Of a stretch of 64,000 nucleotides of DNA, positions 36,599 to 47,500 are shown piece by piece. Source of the stretch: Brachypodius melanocephalos (lineage: Eukaryota > Chordata > Aves > Passeriformes > Pycnonotidae). Each line of letters starts with the position of its first letter. Within the stretch, counting starts at the first letter, position 1. Under the pieces are notes generated by a model. It made no database searches. It was not told the origin of the DNA and saw only the letters and a list, made by a program, of their open reading frames with translations. The stretch covers positions 2,206,657 through 2,270,656 of the forward strand of contig VZSR01000243.1 of assembly GCA_013398615.1 (NCBI GenBank). The letters run 5' to 3'. The translations under genes were made by a program, and so were the position numbers.

Positions 36599-36992
36599 CT
36601 TTGTCTTTTAGAGAGATCCCCTTATCTTTTAGGGAGAACCCCTTATCCTTTAGAGAGATCCCTTTATCTTTTAGAGAGACCCCTCTTATCTTTTAGAGAG
36701 ACCCTCCCTTATCTTTTTAAGAGATTCCCCTTATCTTTTAGAGAGAATCCCTTATCTTTTAGAGAAATCTTCCTTATCTTTTAGACAGGTACCCCTTACT
36801 TTTTATGGAGATCCCTCTTATCTTTTAGAGAGGTCTCCTTATCTTTTAGAGAGGTCCCCTTATCTTTTAGAGAGGTCCCCTTATCTTTTAGAGAGATCCT
36901 CCTTAGCTTTTAGAGAAGTCTCCCTTATCTTTTAGAGAGAACTCTTATCTTTTAGAGAGGTCACCTTATCTTTTAGAGAAGTCCCCGTTATC
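36599..36992. repeat. Minisatellite of TTATCTTTTAGAGAG units (GATA-like sites)
   Basis: About 18-20 units of CCCTTATCTTTTAGAGAGAT with small spacing changes (17-22 bases). TTATCT, whose reverse complement AGATAA is the GATA-factor consensus WGATAR, occurs 15 times. Each unit also resembles a 3' splice site (pyrimidine run ending in TTTTAG). The array ends with a TTATCTTGCAG unit about 1.5 kb upstream of exon 2. Confidence 0.9.
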
Positions 36993-37556
36993 TTGCAGCT
37001 CCTTTGCCTGAGCTGCTTTCCAAAGCAAAGCAGTGGCTGCTTTGCATAGAACGTTTTCCAGAGCAGATCAAGGTCAGCAAGGCAGAAACAGCACCCAACG
37101 GTGTTCAGCACCCCAAATCCACCCTCCCCGAGGGCAGGGCCCAGCACTCTGCTGATCCCCAGGGAATTCTGGCAGATCAGAGCAGCAAAACCCCCTGGGG
37201 AGGAAGTGTTTTCATCATCACGCATTTGCAACACGGCTTTTTTTATTTTAATTTTTTTCAGCGTTATCTTTCTGCCTTCCTCTTACCCTCCAAATGAACA
37301 AAAAATGTGTATTCAGAGGGTGGGGAAGGCAAGGGGCAGAGCTGAAACACAGCTGAGTCAACAGCACATGGCTGAGGGCTGGGGGTAACGTGCAGGAACA
37401 TCCTCCGTGAGTGTCAGGGCATTTTGAAAGCCATCCCTGCAGGCAGAAGGGGTGACACAAGCACTGTCACCAGCCCTGGAGGGTCCCAGCTGCCCTGATC
37501 CCGGACCCACGGGCTGGACACTGGATCTGCCCCCTTTCCCTTATGGAGGAAGCTCT
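36993..37556. other. Intron 1 between two minisatellites, no gene seen
   Basis: Non-coding, with a T-rich tract at 37240-37260. Nothing recognisable. Confidence 0.5.
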
Positions 37557-37775
37557 GAAATCACCTATCCGTGGGTGAAATCCCCCATTCCTGGGTGAAA
37601 TCCCCTATTCCTGGGTGAAATCCCCTATTCCTGGGTGAAATCCTCTATTCCTGGTTGAAATCCCCTATTCCTGGGTGAAATCCCCTATTCCTGGGTGAAA
37701 TCGTCTATTCCTGGGTGAAATCCCCCATTCATGGGTGAAATCTCCCATTCATGGGTGAAACCCCCCATTCATGGG
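37557..37775. repeat. Minisatellite, 20-base unit, about 11 copies
   Basis: Copies of TGGGTGAAATCCCCTATTCC with few substitutions (CCCATTCA at the right end). Period is an exact 20 bases. Confidence 0.95.
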
Positions 37776-38502
37776 GAACTTTACACCTTCCCCAGCTGAG
37801 TGCCTGTCTCTGCCCCATGACTCTCAAATTTCTGTCATTTTCTGCCTTTTCCACTCATAATTCTTGCTCCATTCGGGTTCTGGGTGAATCTCCCCTCCCT
37901 TTGGCTGTCCCGGGTGCCACAGAGCTGAGCTGATCCACAGCTGCTTTTCCATGCTGGTGTAGAGCATTTGGAAAACACAATTCCACGTTTAGAGCTGTTG
38001 CCTGTGCTGGTCTGCTCTGGAAAACTTCCTGAACAGGAGAGCTGGGTGCTCCCAGCTGGAGTGGAAAGGGATTTAGAGGAATCCTGAAGGGAAAGAAGCA
38101 AAAGAGCTCTTTGAGTACAGCAAGGACTAAAGGGAACTTTTCTAAGCTTGAAAAATCTCTGCTTTGTGCCCTCTCGTGGCAGTTGAATTTTTCTTGTCTT
38201 CAGTGCAACTCCTGCACTTTCAGACCCAATTCTTTGGTGTTTGATGCTGAAATTCCCTTGAAATGCTGGGATTTCTCTGTCCAGAGAAAGTATGGTAGTG
38301 GGAAAACCCAAAGGTCCTTATTTCGTATTTTGTGCTGGCTGTGTGACTTTGCCCTTCAGTTTCTGAGGATTTGACAGGTGACACATCCAAAAAAATAACC
38401 CCAGGGGTTGGAGAATTGGAAAGAGCATCCCAGAATGTCCAAACACACAGCAATGGGACCCAGCAGCACTGAAATTCTCTTTTTGTTTTGCTCTCTCTGC
38501 AG
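37776..38502. other. End of intron 1
   Basis: Unique sequence up to the exon 2 acceptor. The pyrimidine tract TTTTTGTTTTGCTCTCTCTG directly precedes AG at 38501-38502. Confidence 0.6.
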
Positions 38503-38556
38503 GCAAAAAGCGCTGGCATCCACAGGTGGAAGGAGCGTTCAAGCAGCATGCGACTG
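38503..38556 (+). CDS. UBASH3B: UBASH3B exon 2 (end of UBA domain)
   Basis: This is a 54-base microexon. It follows a pyrimidine-rich acceptor (AG at 38501-38502), begins with one base completing the alanine codon from exon 1, and reads QKALASTGGRSVQAACD plus the first two bases of a tryptophan codon. That is the last part of the UBA domain, the ubiquitin-binding three-helix fold. The in-phase donor is GTTGGT at 38557, a poor match to consensus. A better-looking GTATGA lies four bases downstream at 38561 but would break the frame into exon 3. The match to the family is strong because the reading continues as W-LFSHVGDP in exon 3. Confidence 0.92.
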
Positions 38557-41500
38557 GTTGGTATGAAGTAATAAATGTTAAAAAGTAGAAGAAATGGTGA
38601 ATTTGGAGTTTCAGCCATTAGAATGTGGAGATGTTAGAAAGTAGAAGAAATGGTGAATTTAGGGTTTCAGCCATTAGAGTGTGGAAGTGTTAAAAAGTAG
38701 AAGAAATGGTGAATTTAGGGTTTCAGCCATCAGGATGTGGAAATGTTAAAAAGTAGAAGAAATGGTGAATTTAGGGTTTCAGCCATCAGAATGTGGAAGT
38801 GTTAAAAAGTAGAAGAAATGGTGAATTTAGGGTTTCAGCCATTAGAGTGTGGAATGTTTAAACAACAGGGGTGTTGTCTGAAAAGCACCTGCAGAATTAG
38901 TGAGGTGGTGGAAATAAACAATCCAGGAATGAGCCTGGTCTGAGCAGGTTTGTGATCTGCAGCAGGAGCAGGAGCAGGTGAGAGAAGGATCCCCCCACCC
39001 TCTGCAGCTGAGCAGAAAATCTGGGAGCTGCCTTCTCGGAGACCTGGAGCCATTCCTGGTGCTCTCCTCCCTGTGTTCTGCACTCTGAAAGGGTGCAAAG
39101 GCAGAAGCTGTGACCTGGGTCAGATCTTCAGAGCACCAGCCTGAAAGCAAACCCCAATTTTGTGTGTTACTGAGCAGTGGTGATGGGCTGCAAATGAGGC
39201 ACAGCAGCCCTGCCTGACCCTTTTCCCCATAAAGGACAATAAATGGGAGCCAGCATGGGGAGGAGGCGGTTTTATTGGGGGGGAAATAAAAATCTGTCGT
39301 TATCTGTCAGTTTAGCAGCTCTTTCTGCCTGCCAGGCTCTTCTCCCACGTGGGTGACCCGTTCCTGGATGACACCCTGCCCCGGGAGTACGTCCTGTACC
39401 TGCGCCCCACCGGGCCCCTGGCACAGAAGCTCTCCGAGTTCTGGCAGCAGTCCAAGCAGATCTGTGGCAAGAACAAAGCTCACAACATCTTCCCACACAT
39501 CACCCTCTGCCAGTTCTTCATGGTAAAGCACGGCTCCTCTCTCCTCTAGCCGTCCTGGAGGTTTCATCCTGGTTTAGGGATTTTGCCCTCAGCCTGGGTG
39601 ATGATGATGCCTGGGCTCCTGGAGGAGGTGATTGGTTTTTTAAGCTGTTGTTTCCAGGGAAGAGCAGCAGAAGAAGACAGAATTCTCCTCCTCTGCTTAG
39701 CATGAGAATGGGTGGGGGAGGTTGGGAAGGTTACTTGGGGATAGCTGATCCTGCTTTGAGGACAAGGGAGGGGCTGAGGATTTCTAAACATAGATTTTTT
39801 TTTTTTCCTTTTTTCCCATGCCCCTGTGCTTTTTCTCACTGCATGAGGGGAGGGGTAGACCACTGACACCCACTCACACCCTTTCCTCTCCTGAGCCATG
39901 CCTGTCCTGCTTCCTTGGCAGTGTGAGGACAGCAAGGTGGATGCTCTCACAGAAGCCCTGCAGGCCACGGTGATGCGCTGGAAATGCAAATTCCCCGCCC
40001 CGCTGCCCCTGGAGCTCTACACCTCCTCCAACTTCATCGGGCTCTTCGTCAAGGAGGAAAGTGCTGAGGTGCTCAAGAAGTTTGCTGCAGACTTTGCTGC
40101 TGAGGCGGCTTCCAAAGCAGGTGAGTGACTGCCCTGGGCAGCTGCAGGAGCTCCTGGGTGGGCATTGTGAGAAAATCCAAAGTTCTGGTGCCATGAGAGC
40201 CCAGCTTGGGCATTGATAGAAAACCAAAAATTTGGATGTCATGAAGGAGCCCAGCCCGGGTATTGATAGAAAACCAAAGTTCTGATGCCGTGAGAGCCCA
40301 GCTTGGGCACTGTCAGAAAAATCCAAATTTTGGATGTCATGAAGGAGCCCAGCCTGGGCACCATCAGAAAAACCAAAATTTTGGTGTCATGAACGAGCCC
40401 AGCTTGGGCATTGGTAGAAAACCAAAATTTTGGTGTCATGAAGGAGCTCAGCTTGGGCATTGATAGAAAATTTTGATGTCATGGAGCCCAGCCTCAGCAT
40501 TGGCAGAAAAACTAAATTTTGATGTCGTGAAGGAGCCCAGTTTGGACATTGTCAGAAAAATCAAAGTTTGAATGCCATGAAGGAGCCCATCTATCAAATG
40601 CCATTGATAGAAAAGTAAAACTTTGGTGTCATGAAGGAGCTCAGCTTGGGCATTGATAGAAAAACCAAAGCCTGGATGCCATCGAGGAGCCCAGTTTGGG
40701 CATTGTCAGAAAATCCAAAGCCATGGAGGAGCAAAGCAGCTGCCAAAGCTCACGGTTTGGGCCTTTTCAGAACCCCAAAGCTCTGACGCCACCAGGAAGC
40801 AAAGCTCAAAAGCCAATCCCTGATTTTTAGGTGAAAACTCAGGGGAAGAGGGAGTGCTTTGGTGCTTTTCACCCGTGATGTGTCTCCCCCTGAGTTTTCA
40901 GGGCTGTTTCTGGGAGGGAAGCTGACATTTGGTGGTTCCTTAACCTTTCACAGAGCTGCTCTGAGCGCAGCTCGGCGTTTCCTGCCCCGCTCGCCGCCTC
41001 CAGCCACCACCACAGAACCTTCCCCGGCCATTTCGGGGCCGTGGTTGTTTTTTCTCTGCATTTCTGAGGTGTGAAGAGGCTCTGGGAGAAGACCCTGAGT
41101 GCTCTTTCCACCCTCGGGGCTGTGTCCGTGATCCTCTCCTGCCTCTGGAGGGGGAATGAGCAGAACCTCGTCCTGCCATGGTCTCCACTGAACAACCTCA
41201 CTGAGTGTCCTCCAGTTCCCTCCAAACTGGGAATTCACCGCACCCTGGGAGCACTCTGTCTTGCTTTAGGGTAAATTTGGGAGAAATCTTTTGAGCAGAG
41301 TCCACCTGGGAAGTAAACTCAAACTGTCTTTCTTTTAACTGGTCCAGGAGAAAAATCTCTTCAGGGAAATGTGGAAAAAGCCGCTATTTATTTAATAAAC
41401 AAAGCGCTTGCTAGCATAAAGAATGAATAATATGATTTTTTTTTTTTTTGTGAAATGGTAAATTTAGAAAGTTTTTGCTGTGGGTAGCTCAGCTCGTTCA

Positions 41501-44500
41501 GTCTCTTGTCAGTTTTTCTGGATTTCTAGGCCCTGGTGGGCTGTAAGTGTGAGCTCTTGGGGCTCTTTGGGGTTTTTTGTTTTAAAAAAAGTCCTAAAAA
41601 AGGAAGAAATCTTTTAAAAAAATGAAGAAAACAGTCTAGGGAACTTCTCTGCCCTAGCTAGTTCAAACTAACTAAAAGCAAAGAGATCTCTGTCTGGCTG
41701 CTGTCTGTGCCTTAGACAAACACACAGCTCAGAAAAAGAATGCAGAAGAGTGAATGTTGTTTTTAAAACAAACTCTGCGCTTCTTCTTCTCCCTGCTTCA
41801 CTCTTAGATCCAGTCTTAAAAGAACTTAAAATACAGCATGAACAGAGCAGACAATTGAGAATACGAGCATCATCAAATCACCCTCAGGCACCCTGTAACA
41901 TTTCCCTGGGTAATCCTCCCACCCTCCATCCTGCAGAGCTCGGCTTGGACTGCCCACAGCACAGCTGGGTTAGTCCTTCCCTATCCCAGGCTTATCCTGG
42001 AGCTTAAATGCATCAAAAAGCAGCAAATTCTGCATTCCTGGGGTGTTTCCATGCTGGGCAGGCACCCCCCAACCGTGCAGGAATGCTGTCTGGAATGCGT
42101 TGCTTTCACCTGACCTAGAACTTCCCTTCCCTTTAGAAAAGGGAGGGAATTTCATCCTTAAAACGTGCTTTTGGAAGGCAGACGTTGGATGGCTCCAAGG
42201 ACACTGCAGCCATGTGAGAGTGGGATCAGGGTTTCCCTCCAGCACTGCCAAAAATGCAATTTTTTTTATCCAAAACCCACTGACCCAGAATAAAGAAGCA
42301 TTGGTGGCTTCCAACAATCTTCTGCTGATGAGACTGCCCCAGTTCAGGCCAAATTGGGTTTTTTAGGGGAAGATAATTGCTGCATTGCAGCCACAGCTTG
42401 GTCAGGTATCACATGAAAGTCTCTGGGTTTTTTTGAGAGATCTTGAACATATTTTTTTATTGCTGATGAAAAACAACGACAACAAAAAAAAAGATGGATG
42501 AGCTTGCAAAGCTACCCCTGGCTGGCACTTGGAGCCAAGTCTCTGAATAGCTGCAATTGTGACTGAATAATCAGTCAAATTTAATTGCAATTTTTGGTTG
42601 AATAAGCAAGAATAAATTACATGCAAACAATGTATCCTGTGATTTCCACATCTACTGGAAGAGTCACAATATTTCACATATTTTCACCTGGAATCATCTC
42701 CTGATGCAGAATTTTTTTTTTTTTCCCCTGGATCATTTTGAATCATTTTTATATTTCCACAGTCTGGGAATACTTCCCCCTCAGTGGCGAAACTGATAAT
42801 CCAGCTAATGTTCAGGGAAAAGATTTAATCAACTTGCACAAACCTTGCAGAATTCCCTGGATTTGTACTTTAGTGCAGCAGAGAGAACAATGGAGGGAGA
42901 GTAAAACTGATGCTTTTTAACCTGCTTATTTTGGAAAGATTCTCGGCTGATCATGAAAGCCTGCTGGATTTTCCTACCTGGAAATAATTTCGTTTTTCTG
43001 TGTGTGTCCAGAGTTGCAATAATGATTTCACACCACCCATTATTTGTCAGTTTGAAAGGATGTCTTGTCTGGCACCCTGCTGTGACTCAGGGCTGAATCA
43101 GACCCCAAAAAACCCCCCAAAAAATCTCTGATCATTTGATCTGGAGTGCAATATTAGAGACTTCACACTCCCAGCATTTCCAGCTGAACTCCAATTCAAT
43201 GATGATGATGATGATGATGCTCAACTCCACTCGAGCGTCTTTCCATGCCCAGCTCCCATTAGAGGCCACAGCCTCCACTCTGGCAGGAAGGGGTTTTTAA
43301 CCCTCCTCTCCCCATTGCAGATGTCCACGTGGAGCCCCACAAGAAGCAGCTCCACGTGACCCTGGCCTATCACTTCCAGAGCAGCCACCTGCCCACGCTG
43401 GAGAAGCTGGCCCAGAGCATCGACGTCAAGCTGGGCTGTGACTGGGTGGCCGCGATCTTCTCCCGGGACATTCGCTTCGTCAACCACGAGGTAAAGTAAA
43501 ACTTCTGGATCTTCCTTCTGTGTTGGAGGTTGTGGACATTCACTTTGTCAACCACAAGTTAAAAGTTCTGGAGCTTCTTTCTGTGTTAGCGGTTGTGGAC
43601 ATTCACTTTGTCAACCACACGGTAAAAGTTCTGGAGCTTGTTTAGGTGTTGGAGGTTGTGGACATTCACTTTGTCAATCACAAGGTAAAAGTTCTGGGGC
43701 TTCTCTCTGTGTTGGAGGTTGTGGACATTCACTTTGTCAATCACAAGTTAAAGTTCTGTATCTTGTTTCTGTGTTGGAGGTTTGGGATGGGGCCACTGTG
43801 AGATGCTCCTCGAGCCTCTGTTGCCACATCAGCCTCATAACAGGGTTTGAGACAATTCAAAGATGGCAACAGCTCACGTCTGTCACATCTCATTGTTACA
43901 GGGCATTTTAAAAGTTTTCCAGCCACAACTGTGGGGTTTTTACGTTCTTTTCTTCTGTTGTTAGAGCTGGGATTAATGCTCAGGAGATGCGGTTCATGTT
44001 CGAACTCAGATGTTTATTAATTCTTATCTATAGTACAGTTTCACAAGTTGTGAGTTCTAGATAACAAAGTGAAAAATGGCTCCTATCTCTCTCTCTACAA
44101 GGCCTTTTAAGCACAAACTGTCCAATTATGAAATGACACCTAAATTATTTTTACTTTTAACCCAATAACCAACCACCCATGGCCCACAATGCAGATTTTT
44201 CTACCAATTACAAAACACCACCCAAACCATGGAGAAGAAGGTGAAAAAGGACTCAGCCTCTGCCCTAAATCCTCCATCCTGCTTTATATCTCTATTACTG
44301 TATTCTAAACCCTTAAACTCTGAGTTTTGCACCCTGTGATATCACACACTTCTATTCAAACTCCACCCCCACAATCCCAGTGCTGTCACTCAATTTTGGG
44401 AATGTTTTCCACGGCCTCAGGTCAATGCAGGGTTTGCTTGGGGGTCAGTGCCTGGCAGCACAGAAAGCCTGGAATTCTCAGAGCCCAGGATTCCAACACA

Positions 44501-47500
44501 GCACATTGCTAAAGCTTACAGACAATTGTTCTGGCCAATCACTAAAAGTTCTACCTGCTTCAAACAATGCTTGCTGGTTTCCTTTCTATTAACAATACGT
44601 AATATTCCATCATTAAATTTGAAACCTTCTACTATCTTGCTAAGCATATTTTTCTGCAGTCCTAAGGTCTATTCTAGACAAGCCTAAAAACTCAAACTAT
44701 AGTTTCATGTCCTTGCCTACTGGGTCATTACTTATCTTACTGTATCATCTTATCTTACTGCTTACTGTACCTTCTCCTGCTTTCAAACTTTGCAGTTGCA
44801 GCTAATCCCAAGTTCTTCTGCTCTTTCTGTTTCTGAGGCCTGCTTTCACAGCTTTCTGAAATTCTTACTTGTAGTTTTCCCCACAGTTTTATCCCCCCAA
44901 AAATCACCACTCTGCTGAAGATCCCCTCCCATTAACAGCCCTCTTGTGCTTTTTTCTCTCCCCTAGACTCTGCAAGTGATCTACCCCTACACCCCGCAGA
45001 ACGATGACGAGCTGGAGCTGGTGCCGGGGGATTTCATTTTCATGTCCCCGGTGGAGCAGAGCAGCACGAGTGAGGGCTGGATTTATGGCATTTCCCTGGC
45101 CACTGGCTGCTCGGGGCTGCTGCCTGAGAACTACATCACCAAGGCGGATGAATGTGGCACCTGGGTGTTCCACGGGTAGGTCAGGCTGCTCCCTGCTGCT
45201 GTTCTGTGCGGGGCCAGGGTGGTTTTAGACACACCAAGGTGCACCACACTCTGAGAGTGACCAGCAACCTCCCAGAAATGGCTTAAGGATAAGTTTTGGA
45301 AAAGCAAAAAGGTTTTAATTAAAGAAGAAATAACAAGGAATACAGAATAAAAGAATAAAAGCCATGCACAGCGCTGGGAGGTGCCTTGCACCTGGTAAAA
45401 CACCCCAAAAAGCTCCAAGAATCTCTGTGCTCTCTCTTAAGTATTCAGTGATCTAGGAGAGGGTTTTGCCTTGCTGCCCAATAGAAAACAGCCACATTCC
45501 TTGAGGAACAGCTCAGGGATCCATCCTTTGTCCTAACGCTGGGTCAATTACAGCATGGAGAGAAGCATGGAAGTTTCTGGTTCTTCTTCCTTAAAAGCTA
45601 TGGGGTGAAACCGAAACTCCTTTTCTAACATGGAAGCACCTATTTAGGTGTGGAGATGCACTGCAACAGCTCCGTGCCCTTTCCATGGCTGCAAAAAGGG
45701 GCTCAGCAGCTGGGATCTCACCTGGGGAAGTGAGGAGGGAATGCTGAGAAGGGCACTGAGGGGAAGGAGCTGGCACACAGAGCTCATCTCCTCAGCCAAG
45801 GAGCAGCAGATGCTCTCCCCTAGCGTGGGATTAGAGGACAAAAGTGGAAAAAAGTGGTAAAAGGTGATTTTATTTTTTAGCTGAGCTGTTGCAGCAGCTT
45901 TTTCTGACTCCTAGGATTTTGCTGCTGGAGGCACTGCTGTGCAGGCACCTCTGGGATCAGGAGGGTGGAAATTTGAGCGTTAATTTGGGAGGAGACATCT
46001 TCCAGGCATAATTCCCTGCTGGAAAGGACTTGGGATCAGCAACATCTCTTTGGATATTTAGGAAGATTTTTCCGAGCCTGCTGTTGGCTTCAGTGAGAGT
46101 GCAGCCCTCACCTTTTGAATAAGGTGCCTCTTGATTTTGGTGGGAATTCCTTAAGCAGAATGCTGGCCCTGAAATCACTCATTTACCCCTCATTTATCCC
46201 TGCCAGAGCAGGAGAGACAAGGCACCATCCAGAAGACAGGAGATGGAACCAGGATTCTTGGGGGAAACTTCCAAACCACGACCTGTCCTTAGGGGATGAC
46301 TAAGCTGGAACAGCCTCAGCAGTTTGTGTTTGCCAGCAGCACTGGAGACAGGCTGGTGGCTCCTCTCCAGGCACACTGAGAGTTTGCCTCTGCCTCATCT
46401 CCATTCCCAGCCAATCCTGCCATCTATAAATAGATGGGGAAGCGTTTGTGTCCTTTATTAAAAGGCTTAGAGAAAAAAAAAAGGCTCAGAAATGGTGTGG
46501 CAGCTCCTGGGGGCAAAGGGAAGTGGGGTAACGAAAAAATCCTTGGGATTCTCCAGAGCAGTGTCCTTAAAAATGTCATATGGGCAATGCAGGAAAGGGA
46601 TTAAATGGGAGGAAGGGCTGACAGCTGGAAGAAATTCACTTTGTGCAGAAATAGAGATGGGTCTTAAGTGAGAACCGAGATTCTGTTCACGTTGAGGTTC
46701 TGCTCACATCAAGACATTCAAGTTCTGGTGTCACTGAAGACGGGTCTGTGCTGACTCCAATGCTCCACCTGCATTTGGGCAGCGAGGGGAACAATTCCTC
46801 AGGGCAGGACCAGCCCTTATTGGGAACTCAGGAATAATCCAGTAGCTCAGGGTCATCCTTGCACCCTAAATCCACCAGATAATAGATCAGGACCAACATC
46901 ACAGTGAGTTTTTTCCTCCTTTAAATCATATAAATCATGCAGGTGACCTGTTTTTGTCCAACTGGCAGAGCCACTCGGGGTTATTTTAACAGCTGTGAAA
47001 CCCCTCGGAGATTTTATCCCAACTGGCTGCTATCAGGAGGCAGCTCCTGACAAATTTAAGGCACTGAAAAGTGCCAGCTCTGCCAACTCCTTCTGTCAAA
47101 GTAAATGACCACATCCATTACCTGATAATGGCCTTTTTTTTAATTTTTTTTTTTTTTTAATGACTAAGCAGAGGTAACTGAGTCAGCAGAGGGTGAAGGC
47201 AGCCTCTGTAATTGCCTGTCACAGTTTAGACCCCAGGGGTTTGGTCAAAGTCCTTGAATATTTGGGAATAAGAGTTTTATTCAGAGGGACCATCATCAGG
47301 CAAGGCCCTCCAGGGAGAGTGGGGTCTGGTAAATCCTTTACAGGAAGCACTGGGGGGAATAAAACCCCAAGGGGGTGGGAAGGGGAATAGGCAGCACTGA
47401 AGAATGCAAGAACAACAGGGCTGAGTGGGCCAGGTCCCTGTTTGGGGCACAGGAACTCTAAAAACTGCCCAGGGAGAGGCCCCAGCTTGTGCTACAAAGG

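Noticed and set aside
1..38502. A second protein-coding gene within intron 1
   Set aside because: No ORF on either strand shows a recognisable domain, and I found no chain of in-phase exons. Small non-coding RNA genes cannot be excluded by eye.
38557..38566. Donor GTATGA at 38561 as the true end of exon 2
   Set aside because: It would add four bases and break the frame into exon 3, whereas the donor at 38557 gives the conserved W-LFSHVGDP junction.
43990..44010. GTTCGAAC motif as a tRNA T-loop
   Set aside because: No matching acceptor, D or anticodon arms nearby, and it lies within the LTR-like block.
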